From assembly GCA_016490735.1 (NCBI GenBank), contig JAEMWC010000039.1, positions 456,001-520,000 of the forward strand: a DNA stretch of 64,000 nucleotides, in the 5' to 3' direction. Positions 54,736 to 64,000 of the stretch are shown here, one piece after another. The position numbers and the translations under genes were made by a program. Under the pieces are notes generated by a model. That model saw nothing but the letters and a program-made list of their open reading frames with translations, was not told the DNA's origin and did not search any database. This DNA comes from Pachyseris speciosa (Eukaryota > Cnidaria > Anthozoa > Scleractinia > Pachyseridae). How positions within the stretch are numbered: the stretch's first letter is position 1; each line of letters begins with the position of its first letter.

Positions 54736-57194
54736 ATATTATATCGTTGCATTAAAATTTGATGATGATCCAAAATTGTTTTTTCATCTGATATGAAATC
54801 TAAGTACACACAGAAAAAACTGATACGACCGTCTAAAGGTGCGATGGAATTTGGATCTAAATCACCAAAAGTCATTTGTTGACTACCAGTTCTATTAGCA
54901 GATGTAAAACTTCCTATATGTTTTTTGTTCCAATAGATTTTACCTTTTTCTGTATTTGGAGAAGATGAATTATCCCAATGAACAGATAAACAATGCCAAA
55001 CATTAATTTGACGTAAATTATTTACGGAATAATCTGCTAATTTTGTGAAATTTTGTATAGATGCTGTTGGACCAAAATATACACAATTTGATTGATCAAC
55101 ACCACTTATAACTACATTTGAACCATTGTAATAGCCGACAAATTTATCATAACCTCTATTATCATGACCAAAAAGCCCATTTTTCCATGGATTTCCACCT
55201 GTATTTGAATTTAATTTATAAACAATGTAAATATTAACAACATCATTATTTAAATTGATTTGACTTATCATTCTCTGTGATCCATTAAACTTTAAAAAAT
55301 AACGTCCATTAAGTTTCTCAGCCTTGGTACAAACAGTGGGTCTTAAATTTAAAGTTGATTGAGTTGCATTATTTTCTTCATTTGAGAGATCATATAATGT
55401 TTCAACTTTTCTGTCTGCATTCATATCTACAAAATTATTATTCGCTCTGTCGATTTGATAAACACATTTTGAGTATAATCTAATATATTCAGAAATCCAT
55501 AAATCTAATCTAATGGTTGGATCCACAGGGTCTTTTAAGTTTGCTAGCGTGTTTTCACCCATGTCAATGTCTCCAGTCATTTGCCCGCCAGAACGTTTAA
55601 GAAAAGGGGCTTGGTCAACATAAATTTTGTTGGCAACATCTTTGTCAGCGGTTGGAGCCCCAACATTTATAATTTTATTATTATGTAAGTCAATATAGCC
55701 TGAAGCATGGATCTGGCGAACATTCTCCAAGTGTTTGTTTAAAAAATCATAACTTCCATCAGATGTAAATCCAATAATATCTTTAGTTTTATTGTCTACA
55801 TATGATTTGTTTGCACTATCAGAATTTTCTGTTGGTGTTGCACAGTTGATCAATTTGTTACCTGCAAGATTCAAATCAGCAATCATTTCTTGTGTTCCAT
55901 CTCGAAGTAGAGTTTGACCGATACTGCTTTTAGATGCGAGATTAGTGTCAATATAAGATTTATTCACAAGATCTCCCGAGTTGGTTCCAACACCATGACC
56001 TGTCATAATAAACCCCCCAAAATTCTGATTGCCAGTCATTACAACACTTCCATCTTTTTTAAGAAATGGTGAAAAATCAATGCCAGCAATTTCAGTATCA
56101 ACATAACTTTTGTTTACAGCGTCTTGTGGGTTTGAGGGGGTATCCTGCAGGTTGAGGATTTTGTTTAATTTCATGTCAACATTACCACTAAACGCAACAT
56201 TGCCGTTTTCAATTTCATAAGCTGGGTCATGGACAAAGTAAGACAAATTGGTATGAAAGCCAAAGGCTCCATAAACAATGATATTTGTTTTGGTGTTAGA
56301 CGCAGGAGCTGTGCTGGAAAGTTCCACCTGTATTGCCGCTTGACCACCACTGGTTTTTTTCTATCTGGAAAAGTTTTTTCATGTAACCATCAACGTGCGG
56401 AGTTTGGGGAAAAGGTTTTTGAAACGGCTGGCCCGCGTCGCGCATATTTATAGTCGGAAGGAATAAATCAATTGCTGCATTTCGAGGGTTTGAGGGTGAG
56501 TAAAACTCAGCAACAAAAGTGTACTGACCGTCGCTCAAAGATGAAACATCAAAACGAATTTTGGATGTGAAGCTACCACTTCGTTTGATGAAAAAAGACA
56601 ATGATGACTTGTTTATATGATAATTTGAAGGTTTTCCACACCTTGAACTGCAGAAGACTTGGATTTGTCTTTTAACAAAAAGGCAAATGGGTTGCGTTGA
56701 GAACCTGATGCTGAAAAAACAAGGTCATCAACATACCTCTTTGTGGCTGTATCATTGTTTGCAGTTGGTGCTGCTACATTAGTCAATTTGTTACCTCCAA
56801 GATTCAAATCAGAAGTCATCGCAACGCTTCCATTTAGTTTCAAAAAATTATTGTTCACATAGTTTCTATTTACAGCTGAATAACCGAATCTTGGGTTATC
56901 TAGTATGCCAAACAGATCATTTCTATTCATGCTGACAGGTGCAAAAATCAAACCACCTGTGTTTATATTAAGGAAATCGGCTGTTTTATTATCAACATAC
57001 CCCTTTGTGGCTGTATCATTGTTTGCAGTTGGTGCTGCTACATTAGTCAATTTTTTGTTTTCGATATCATAATTCCCATTTTGTGTCAATTTGAAGCCAT
57101 TTCCATTATCACCTTTATCACCTTTTGGACCAATTGGACCTCTGTTGCCAGTTCTTATATCATCTTGATTTGGTGAAAAATTGAATATACCCAT
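54732..57194 (-). pseudogene. Fibre/spike gene: collagen-like tip, phage-tail-fibre repeats, LamG-like head
   Basis: Three consecutive segments in shifted frames (57194-56613, about 56660-56296, 56327-54732). Segment 1 starts MGIFNFSPNQDDIRTGN, then six Gly-x-y triplets (residues 16-33, RGPIGPKGDKGDNGNG), then two repeats of the form N-K-L-T-N-V-A-A-P-T...A-T-K-x-Y-V-D. Segment 2 is a beta-rich domain (TSKIRFDVSSLSDGQYTFVA). Segment 3 has about five further repeats (NKILNLQDTPSNPQDAVNKS, NKLINCATPTENSDSANKS, etc.) and a C-terminal concanavalin/LamG-like domain (about residues 300-531; YFLKFNGSQRMISQINLNND, WHCLSVHWDNSS). The repeats are like those of bacteriophage short tail fibres. Likely a trimeric host-attachment fibre, inactive here because of two frameshifts. 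Confidence 0.65.
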
Positions 57195-57205
57195 ATAATA
57201 ATAGA

Positions 57206-57844
57206 TTAGATAACGCCATAAAAGTTTCTCTTCACTGCTTTCATTGGCTTGTCAACATAACAGAAAGAATATGGTTTTTTAGTTGCTTCGATATACTTTT
57301 GCTTATCAATTCCAAGTTCTTGGGAGATAAAGTTTCTCTCTCTTGAAGATGGAAAATCGTAAAGGCAGAAGTGGCTACAATTAAGCCTAACAGATTTTGG
57401 ACATCCATAGAACGACTGTGTTAGGTATAGTACTGAACAATTTTTGTGACGGCCCTGAATAAAATAGCTGATGATTTGATCTTGTTTTTTATCCGTCACA
57501 AAATCATCAAACACAACCAACCGCTGCAATTCAGTGTCTTGAATTTGTTCAACAGGTAAAATTTCATCTTGACTACAAATTAAAACGGGGTAACCAACTT
57601 GTTTGCTTATTCTATCCATCACTTGCTGTAAATATTGATATTTGTCTTGATCCAAGTTTTTGGCGTATAGATGTATTTGATCATAATAGACTAACGGTTC
57701 CATAATCAAATGAAAAAACAATGTTGTCTTTCCGGATCCAGAATTTCCAGCCAATAACATTCTGAATGTATCTTTTGGCATATATTCTTACAACTGTCTA
57801 AAAGACTTTGAATCCTGAATAATATCATAATTTGGAATTTCCAT
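57206..57844 (-). pseudogene. A32/FtsK-type DNA-packaging ATPase
   Basis: From the ATG at 57781 the frame gives 191 codons with Walker A GNSGSGKT (residues 12-19), Walker B LVVFDDF (88-94) and the sensor-like LYLTQS (118-123). This fits the HerA/FtsK-superfamily packaging ATPases of Polintons, NCLDV and virophages. In the same frame, 18 codons further up (57844, MEIPNYDIIQDSKSFRQL), an ATG with the element's promoter motif is followed by TAA at 57790-57788. The original start was probably 57844 and the TAA a nonsense mutation. A short form from 57781 keeps all ATPase motifs. Confidence 0.82.
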
Positions 57845-57890
57845 ATGTTAATAGTTTAGATTATGATAAGATTTTATCCAATGTACTTGT
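57845..57890. promoter_or_regulatory. Divergent promoter between ATPase and structural-gene block
   Basis: 46 bp separate the probable ATPase start (57844, minus) from the ATG at 57891 (plus). On the minus strand it carries ctattaacatATG. It is AT-rich and must serve both directions. Confidence 0.5.
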
Positions 57891-58769
57891 ATGGATATAG
57901 AGCGCATGAAAAGGCTTCTTCAAAGTGGAATTGAAGCTGGAAACAAGACTAGAGAAGTTCGTGAGGTTATCAAGACTTATGAAAACAGTAAACAGGATGC
58001 ATATGATGTAACATCAGAATTACTAAAACCTTCAATTGATGCTCAGAAGAGTGTGAAAGAAAGTGTCGACAAAAAACAGGATGAAGTCATTAAACAGTTG
58101 AAAAAGAATCAAAAAGCATTGACAAGTGGATTTGAAGATCTTATGCTTTTAAACACATTACCTGCATCGGAACCTACGGAAACAACAAAATTACCAATTG
58201 ATTATAAACCAGAAATGATGTCTGAAACAAAATCACCTTATAAGTCAAATCTTGATAAGGGTTTCACACCAGATGAGATTCAAACATTGATGAAATATAA
58301 GTTAGCTCCTCCATCAGAAATACTTGATTCATACATTGATGGAACAATAAATATTAATGACTATGATGCAAATATTGGTAAATTAACCAAAGAACTTGGA
58401 GGTAAAAAATGATCACTATCAAAAACCAAAAAGGATAGGGACAATAATAAAGGAAAAATATATGAATTAACACAAGACATTAAAACATTACAAAAGTATC
58501 GAAAAAGAATTGATCTTATTGAAGAAGGCTCAAAAACTATTGGTGAAGGTATTAGAAAGAGAAAAAGACAATATGGAGCAGGTGTTGTTTATTACAATAA
58601 TATAGAAGACTTGCTTTCACGACTCCAATTACTTGGTGGGTCTATTTTTGCTGGTAATAATAGTGCAGATGTCAGAGATGAGTTTGTAAATATATTGCAC
58701 TTATTAAAAAGGTTGGGTATTGTTGGAAACGAGGAGCTCAATAAGATAATGACTAAATATCTAATTTAA
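57891..58769 (+). pseudogene. Polinton structural-region protein with in-frame TGA
   Basis: Frame from MDIERMKRLLQSGIEAGNKT through a coiled-coil-rich N-terminal part (VKESVDKKQDEVIKQLKKNQ), then GFTPDEIQTLMKYKLAPPSE and GGKK, to TGA at 58410-58412. The same frame then stays open for 118 more codons (KGKIYELTQDIKTLQKYRKR, SKTIGEGIRKRKRQYG, LQLLGGSIFAGNNSADVRDE) and ends at TAA 58767-58769. A 293-codon gene with one nonsense codon is the simplest reading. Function unknown; its place before the capsid genes suggests a virion or scaffold protein. Confidence 0.65.
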
Positions 58770-58775
58770 TAGTAT

Positions 58776-59561
58776 ATGACAGAAATTTCATTACGATTCA
58801 ACAGTAAAAACAGAGACAAAATTGGTGTCAGTCAGAGTCATGATTTCACAAAAAGATTTAATACTCCTCTCATATTATCGAATGACTTGAAATATGAAAT
58901 CGCTGTGAAGACTATCAATATGACATACAGTTGGTATAACATCAGAGAATCTTTTGGGAATAATAAAATAAAATACAGCCATGACAAAGGTGCAAACTGG
59001 GAAACAATAACTTTTGTTGATGGAATGTACTCATATGATGACATCAATAGTTACATTCACGAGTATATGAGAAAAAATGGACATGTACTGAATCCATCTC
59101 AAACAGACGAATCAAAGTTTGAGTATGGTATTGATATGTTATTCATTTTATCAACATATCGTATTTTGATCAAACTTGATGAAAACTATCGAGTGGATCT
59201 GAGAGATCTTGAATTCAGAAAACTTATCGGTTTCGATTCAAAAATAGTTTCAGCCACAGAATATGGAACAAACTTGCCAGATATAACACGCGGAGTAGAT
59301 GAAATTTATATCAATTGTGATAAGGTGACAGATAGCATTGTTGATGGAAATTCCACAAGTACTATTGCAGTTATTCCAGTCACAGAACTTGTCAGAAGTT
59401 TACCTTTCACTTATAAACCTCGTTTTCTTTCATGGAATCCAGTCTCAACACATACAATCAGCTCAATACGTTTTTATGTCACTGATTCTTCAGGAGCTCC
59501 AATCGATTTGAATGAGATAGATTGGTATATTGAGATATTCTTGAGAGGGACTGAATTATAA
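58776..59561 (+). CDS. Minor capsid (penton-like) protein
   Basis: 261 intact codons beginning MTEISLRFNSKNRDKIGVSQ. Placed just upstream of the major capsid gene, as in other Polintons. The N-terminal segment with SHDFTKRFNTPL and the beta-rich remainder (IAVKTINMTYSWYNI, IRFYVTDSSGAPIDLNEIDW) fit the single-jelly-roll penton family. It would form the five-fold vertices of an icosahedral particle. The start is fixed by taatagtatATG, whose TAA is the stop of the preceding gene. Confidence 0.68.
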   Translation: MTEISLRFNSKNRDKIGVSQSHDFTKRFNTPLILSNDLKYEIAVKTINMTYSWYNIRESFGNNKIKYSHDKGANWETITFVDGMYSYDDINSYIHEYMRKNGHVLNPSQTDESKFEYGIDMLFILSTYRILIKLDENYRVDLRDLEFRKLIGFDSKIVSATEYGTNLPDITRGVDEIYINCDKVTDSIVDGNSTSTIAVIPVTELVRSLPFTYKPRFLSWNPVSTHTISSIRFYVTDSSGAPIDLNEIDWYIEIFLRGTEL

Positions 59562-59574
59562 AACCTAATAGTAT

Positions 59575-59832
59575 ATGAAACGATTCGAGTTCAAAAAATA
59601 TGAACAACATGGTGAAGGTGTTCTGACTGACATTATCAAAACAGCTGGAAAAAAAGCAGCTGAAAAAACAGCTACAACAATTGGTGAACACGTTGGCAAA
59701 AAAGCTGGTGATAAAATAATAGAACTTTTAAGGAAGAGAAAGAGTGTGAGCGAGAGCAAGAGTGGTAGCGGGATCAAAAAAAAGAGAGGTAGGCCGCGCA
59801 AAACAGATACTAAACCTTTGATAAATAAATAA
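59575..59832 (+). CDS. Small basic AT-hook protein
   Basis: 85 codons. The N-terminal half is an amphipathic, lysine/alanine-rich helix (LTDIIKTAGKKAAEKTATTI). The C-terminal half is basic and contains KKKRGRPRK, an AT-hook (RGRP core) and nuclear-localisation-like signal. Likely a DNA-binding core or minor virion protein that compacts the genome or directs it to the nucleus. The start is fixed by taatagtatATG. Located between penton and major capsid genes. Confidence 0.6.
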   Translation: MKRFEFKKYEQHGEGVLTDIIKTAGKKAAEKTATTIGEHVGKKAGDKIIELLRKRKSVSESKSGSGIKKKRGRPRKTDTKPLINK

Positions 59833-59853
59833 CTTTATCTAACCTATTAATAT

Positions 59854-61140
59854 ATGTCAAACTATCGCGACCCAAAATATATCGAACGATATGAAGATGT
59901 GGTATTCGAACTCGAGACAGCATTAAACACTGTTGTTGCAAACAATGCTCATCAGAAGAAAACAGGTCACCGTTTCGTTGTTGATAACAGTGGAGAGACT
60001 ACACCATTTGATTGGTACAATGCTCGTATATGTGTTGATTTCGTTGTCAAAAAGCTTGCAGATGGAGGTGATATAGCTGCTGATGATCGAAATGGTATCG
60101 TTAATTCAGTTTACGCTCTAATTAACACCATAAATATAAAAATGAATGGAATCGATGTTTATGAATGCCGAGATGCTAACCAAGCCACAAATATTAAATC
60201 ATTGCTTGAGTATTCACAAGGTTACGCTTCAAGTCAAGGAACAAATTAGTTCTTCTATCTTGACACTAACAGACATGCTGAAGACAGAGTGGCTCAAGCT
60301 AATTATAACAAAGGATTCGCATCTCGTAAATCGTTGTTGAATGGTGCAAATGGTAAAGCAATAGAAGAATTAGCATTGAATAGATACGGATTTTTCAAGA
60401 GACTTTGGGATGAACTTTTGCCTAACTCGAAATTGGAGGTGAACATAACACTTGAAAGCGATGATAATTTAATTTGGCAAGCTGCTGATAATTGTCGTGT
60501 GGTACTCACCAAATTTCAGCTAATTGTTCCTCGTATTGTTTTCAATTTAATTGGAAAGTCATTGTACATGAGCAAATATCTTGACACCAGAAAGTGGACT
60601 TATCTGAGAGAAATGGTTGAAAGGGGTAACTCAACAAGACAACAGACAGCTAATTTCCGTATTTCAACAGGAATAAACAAACCGAGGCATGTATTTGTAT
60701 TCATTATCAATGATGCCAATGATTCGTCTCAGACAGCCAATAAATTCTTGTACAACACATTTTCAGTTGCAAATAACCGAACAATGACAGATTGTTATCT
60801 CGAAGTCGGCAACGGAAATGATTATCCAGAGGTTCATTATAAACCATCAACAGAACCATCAAGAGTATTCAGAGATGTTCTGAAATACGTTCAAGCCGTC
60901 AACGACTTCAGAGATAGCACCTTGCTTAACAGAGGCAACTTCGGTTCAATATTCCCTTTCATTTATTTTGATTTGACGAAACAAAAACAGGACATAAAAG
61001 ATGGGATGACAAAACTGACTTTCAAATACACTTTGAGTGCGGGAACAAACGCAGATTACAGTGTGTATGCATTGGTTCTGTACGAGCAGGATGTTGAAAT
61101 GAGAAAGACAGATGGTAAAATTGTTTTGAGATCAATGTAA
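59854..61140 (+). pseudogene. Major capsid protein, interrupted by TAG
   Basis: Frame from MSNYRDPKYIERYEDVVFEL to TAG at 60247-60249, continuing without shift (FFYLDTNRHAEDRVAQ) to TAA at 61140, about 428 codons in all. Features such as RYGFFKRLWDELLPNSKLEV, IWQAADNCRVVLTKFQLIVP and LTFKYTLSAGTNADYSVYAL are typical of Polinton double-jelly-roll hexon-like capsid proteins. It would form the capsid shell. The amber codon is the only visible break. The start has ctattaatatATG. Confidence 0.75.
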
Positions 61141-61327
61141 TTATTTGTCTAATGGAGTTACACTTTCAATGAATTAAATAATTAAATAATTAAAATAATT
61201 AAATAATTAAAATAATTAAAATAATTAAAATAATTAAATAATTAAATAAATAATTAAATAAATAATTAAATAATTAAATAAATCATTGTTTATATTAAAT
61301 TGTATTTAATATAAATATATAATATAT
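61141..61327. repeat. AT-rich tandem repeat between capsid and pVI/pX-like genes
   Basis: An array of aattaaata/aattaaaat units at about 61173-61290 consisting almost only of A and T. It is followed by ttaaattgtatttaatataa and the start motif ataatatatATG. It may act as a terminator/promoter spacer or be a slippage expansion. Confidence 0.6.
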
Positions 61328-62188
61328 ATGACTACTTATTATCCTCATGGAGTGAAACTTTCACAAGGTCGGAAAGAAAAGCTTGCAAAAGCTTATAGAA
61401 CAAATTCAGCTGTAACATTGAGGTTATCGCATAGTGAATTATCAGGTAATGATCAACTTATGTTGACTAAGACACAAATCAAAAGATTGATGAAAGCTCA
61501 AAAAATGAAAAAGGATCAGATATTTCTATATCAAAATCACAAATCAGAAAAGCTGTTGTACATGGAGGTTCTCTTTGGTCAAGTCTTTTTTCACTTGGAA
61601 CAAAACTATTGCCATATGCAGCTAAGGCAGCATCAAAAGCGGCTCCAGCATTGGCTACTGGTGCTCTTTCTTCATTGGCAAGTCTCGGTGTTGATAAACT
61701 ATTCGGGAAGAAACAAAAAGGAGGATTCATTATTCCCAATGAAAACTTGTCCCAACTATTGAATTATAAAAATTTGTTGAATGTGAGACAAATGGCTGAT
61801 CTTGTCAATGCGATGCAGTCTGGTGGACAACTTGCTATCAAACCAACAAAAACTCAGTCTGGTGGTTTTCTTGGAACACTTTTGGCAAGTATTGGAATTC
61901 CTCTGCTTATGAATGCCTTAACTGGAAAAGGTTTACATGTTGAACGCAGTCGTCCAAGACGGTCATTGCCAGTTCATGTTCCAGATCCCATTATAATAAA
62001 TAAAAGTGGTGGAAAACATGATTTGATTCCATGGAGATCACCCCCTGTTGTTGGAACATGGGATAACCAAATCGGTTTTGGAATGAAAAAGAAAAGAACT
62101 TAAAAAAAAAAAGACCTCAGGAAAAGGACTTCTATTAGGCAAAAACAGTCCTTTCAATTCAATCCCAATACTAGGAACAATACTCTAA
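61328..62188 (+). pseudogene. pVI/pX-like hydrophobic minor virion protein (frameshifted)
   Basis: The first part (MTTYYPHGVKLSQGRKEKLA ... LTKTQIKRLMKAQK) is followed near 61515 by a one-base shift into KSQIRKAVVHGGSLWSSLFS, AAPALATGALSSLASLGVDK and KQKGGFIIP. Then come a glycine-rich hydrophobic segment (SGGFLGTLLASIGIPLLMNA) and a stop at 62101. After a homopolymer A-run the peptide SGKGLLLGKNSPFNSIPILG continues in a third frame to TAA at 62188. I regard this as the true C-terminal end. Membrane-active, adenovirus pVI/pX-like function is inferred from composition and position. Confidence 0.5.
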
Positions 62189-62646
62189 AATTCATAAATA
62201 AAGCATTATCCAACTTTGATTTATTGAATTGGGTAAAATTTCTTAAGATCAAACATTTTAGAGGAGTTTTTAGTCGGGATGCTTTGCCAAGACAAATCAA
62301 AAACAAAGAATGTGAAATAGTCAATCTTGACAGTCGGATTGGACCTGGCACTCATTGGGTATGTTATCGGAATATGGACACATACTGTGAATACTTCGAC
62401 TCTTTTGGTTTTATAATGCCAACAGAAGTTCAAATATATATGGCTACAAGCGGTAAACAACTTGAATACTCTGGTGATGAGATACAAGAAAGGGATTCAG
62501 TCTTGTGTGGATATTGGTGTTTGTACTATCTTCTCGAGAGACAAAAAGGCAGATAGATTCTGGATACAATACACAATTCCAAATTCAGTTCAACAGATGC
62601 GAGTGTCAATCGCAGATTCATCATAGACTACTTCGAAAATATCTAA
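62110..62646 (+). pseudogene. Adenain-like cysteine protease (virion maturation)
   Basis: The frame is open from about 62110, overlapping the previous gene, with no ATG. Counting from codon 62224, the catalytic residues are H44 (PGTHWVCY), D59 (EYFDSFGF), Q88 and C95 (IQERDSVLCGYWCLYYL). The seven-residue Gln-to-Cys spacing equals that of adenovirus protease. TAG at 62554-62556 interrupts the frame, which continues ILDTIHNSKFSSTDASVNRR to TAA at 62646. It would cleave capsid precursor proteins. Confidence 0.75.
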
Positions 62647-62658
62647 CTAATATGTATA

Positions 62659-62847
62659 ATGGTAAAATCATATTGTGTCAAACAGAAGAAAGTCACTGAA
62701 TGTGTGCCTGGAAGTGAAAGATATCAAAAGACAAAAAATGGTCGAACTATGTTGAAATGCACTTGCGCTGAATGTGGGATAACAAAGACTAAATTTGTTA
62801 AGAACCAGTTAAACGGGTTAGCCCGCTCGAAGGGGCGGGCATACTAG
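62659..62847 (+). CDS. DUF5679-like mini zinc protein
   Basis: 62 codons starting MVKSYCVKQKKVTECV. The C-terminal knuckle CTCAECG and the middle KTKNGRTMLKC resemble the small zinc-binding DUF5679 proteins found in Polintons and large DNA viruses. The N-terminal knuckle reads CVKQ where C-x-x-C is expected, so one zinc ligand may be lost. The start is supported by ctaatatgtataATG. Confidence 0.6.
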   Translation: MVKSYCVKQKKVTECVPGSERYQKTKNGRTMLKCTCAECGITKTKFVKNQLNGLARSKGRAY

Positions 62848-62861
62848 ATTCAGCCGCAGAC

Positions 62862-63727
62862 ATGGCACTTACAGGGTTTCTTCAGCATGGAGTTCCTTTT
62901 CTAGCAAAGAAGGGAGTTGAAATGAGGAGATATTATGCATCAGAGGCATTGAGAAATCCAAAACTTCAGCGGCGTGCGATTGACTATGGCATAAAAAAAG
63001 CAACTCCCATTTTACAAAAGGTTGGGACAGAAGCTTTAAATCAACTCTCAACTAAAGTGCGACCAAACATTCATTACAAAACAGACATCAAGGGATTGGA
63101 TTATGGAAGTGGTATCCCCATTCCTTTCCCTTTCGTTGATTTAAAAAAGGGGTGGGATGTTATTTCTACCCCAACCTTTTCAAAGGGCCTGAAGTTACAC
63201 CTGAGGAGGGGAGAAGAATGGTAGCCGACTGTAAGAGCCAGTACGCTGAGTATAAAAAGAAAGGCGGAACACGAAGCTACGGTTCTTGGATAAAATGGAA
63301 GGGATACGGCAGAGGATTGGGTGGTGCTGTCGATATTCATAAAGCTATTGGTAAGCTTCCTAAACCCAAATCAGGTTGGACTTTACCAGGTCATAACTAT
63401 ACTGGGCCGTATAATCCTCTTAATGAGCAGCTTAAATACGATCCAACAACAGGTGAAATACTTGAGATATATCAGCAGCCAACAGGTAAGACAGATGCAA
63501 TCGCCATGCAGCATGATGTTGATTACTCCATTTGTAAAGACGACAGGAAATGTAAAAATAAAGCAGACCGAAAAATGGTCCAAGCTTTAGACAACGTACC
63601 GTATAATGAAAGACAATGGGGTCATTGGTTGGCTCGTAATGCAATTGCAACAAAGGAGAAACTTGGTCTTGGTGTTTCTAAAAACGGAAAAAGCCGTCGA
63701 GTGAAGAAAACTGGCAAGAAAAATTAG
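62862..63727 (+). pseudogene. Phospholipase A2-domain virion protein (frameshifted)
   Basis: The N-terminal frame starts MALTGFLQHGVPFLAKKGVE and shifts by one base near 63180 into the rest. The PLA2 landmarks are the Ca-loop-like GHNYTGPYNPL and the catalytic HDVDY (His-Asp...Tyr) in DAIAMQHDVDYSICKDD, as in parvovirus VP1-type PLA2 domains. A basic C-terminal tail (KNGKSRRVKKTGKKN) looks like a nuclear signal. The enzyme would hydrolyse membrane phospholipids to help the particle leave endosomes. The 3' end overlaps the integrase frame. Confidence 0.72.
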
Positions 63728-64000
63728 CAGATGAATTACATACACCCATAAAACGCAATTTCACTCGGCGGCGTGTAATCACAAATCATATTGATGAAAT
63801 ATGGGCAAGTGATCTAGTTGAAATGCAACAGTTTAGTAAATGGAATAAAGGTTATCGATATCTTCTTATGGTTATTGATGTCTTCAGCAAATATGGTTGG
63901 ATCATTCCCTTGAAGGATAAAAAGGGTGAAAGTGTTGCTGAAGCATTTAAGTCAATATTCAAGGAAGGCAGAAGACCACAGTATTTATGGGTAGATAAGG
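63682..64000 (+). CDS. Retrovirus-type (rve) integrase, N-terminal part, cut by window edge
   Basis: Frame open from 63682 to the edge. After KPSSEENWQEKLADELHTP it reads RRRVITNHIDEIWASDLVEM, with the first catalytic Asp, then YRYLLMVIDVFSKYGWIIPL and QYLWVDKG, with the second. The third acid and the C-terminal domain are beyond 64000. This is the Polinton-type DDE integrase that inserts the element with 6-bp target duplications. No ATG was found in the first 40 codons; overlap with the PLA2 gene is about 46 bp. Confidence 0.85.

Larger units (their letters stand above)
52897..64000. mobile_element. Polinton/Maverick (adintovirus-like) element, left part
   Basis: The linked set of packaging ATPase, minor and major capsid proteins, adenain-like protease, PLA2 protein, DUF5679-like protein and retrovirus-type integrase is diagnostic of Polintons/Mavericks, which encode virus-like particles. 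Genes run minus-strand from 57844 to 53809 and plus-strand from 57891 to the edge; the VLTF3-like gene at 53262 is also plus. Protein-primed DNA polymerase B is not seen and should lie right of 64000. At least four in-frame stops and three or more frameshifts mark it as decayed. Confidence 0.88.

Noticed and set aside
57891..62646. Alternative genetic code or programmed readthrough in the Polinton
   Set aside because: All three stop codons appear in-frame and frameshifts coexist, so decay explains the data better.

Overview
The window looks like nuclear DNA from a cnidarian, most likely an anthozoan such as a stony coral or sea anemone. It is AT-rich and intron-bearing, and it is packed with degraded metazoan transposons: Gypsy LTR elements, several non-LTR families including an L1-like one, Penelope, Harbinger-like and MULE-like DNA elements and foldback MITEs. 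The species call rests on overall texture and remembered family resemblance, not on a database match.

Region by region. Positions 1-7922 and 16759-22905 are two copies of one duplicated locus. Each holds the same Gypsy element with short LTRs (about 155 bp) and the same 5-bp target duplication (ATTAT), and each was later hit by different insertions. Between them lie a two-exon minus-strand gene for a small secreted cysteine-rich protein (10943-12302, frameshifted) with a TATA box, some MITE-like hairpins and a non-LTR retrotransposon 3' half. From 22906 to 29329 there are two tRNA-like sequences, an orphan first exon paralogous to the secreted-protein gene, and a Penelope GIY-YIG remnant. From 29330 to 32624 a broken RecQ-like helicase is followed by a Gag remnant (CCHC plus MYND fingers) with a tRNA-Pro-type primer binding site. 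From 33430 to 38190 lies a nearly full-length, frameshifted L1-like element on the minus strand. From 38200 to 49400 there are microsatellites, MITEs and palindromes, the damaged exons of a LamG-domain membrane protein, a candidate hammerhead-ribozyme motif and another LINE 3' end. At 49728-50012 there is a short ORF ending in a PCNA-binding-like motif. At 50576-52276 there is an intact 566-codon gene combining a C2H2 finger, a Crypton-type tyrosine recombinase with all catalytic residues, and a C-terminal TRF-like Myb domain.

The most striking part is about 52.9-64.0 kb: the left two thirds or so of a Polinton/Maverick (adintovirus-like) element that runs off the right edge. It carries a VLTF3/TFIIB-like zinc-ribbon protein, a membrane-segment protein, an unknown protein, a long fibre with collagen-like, phage-tail-fibre-like and lectin-like (ConA/LamG) parts, an A32/FtsK-type packaging ATPase, an unknown structural-region protein, a penton-like minor capsid protein, a small AT-hook protein, a double-jelly-roll-type major capsid protein, a pVI/pX-like hydrophobic protein, an adenain-like cysteine protease, a DUF5679-like mini zinc protein, a PLA2-domain protein and the start of a retrovirus-type integrase. 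Protein-primed DNA polymerase B is not in view and should lie beyond 64000. Many genes share a TAATAGTATATG-like motif fused to the start codon. At least four genes carry single in-frame stops and at least three carry frameshifts, so this copy is a decaying fossil although its gene order is intact.
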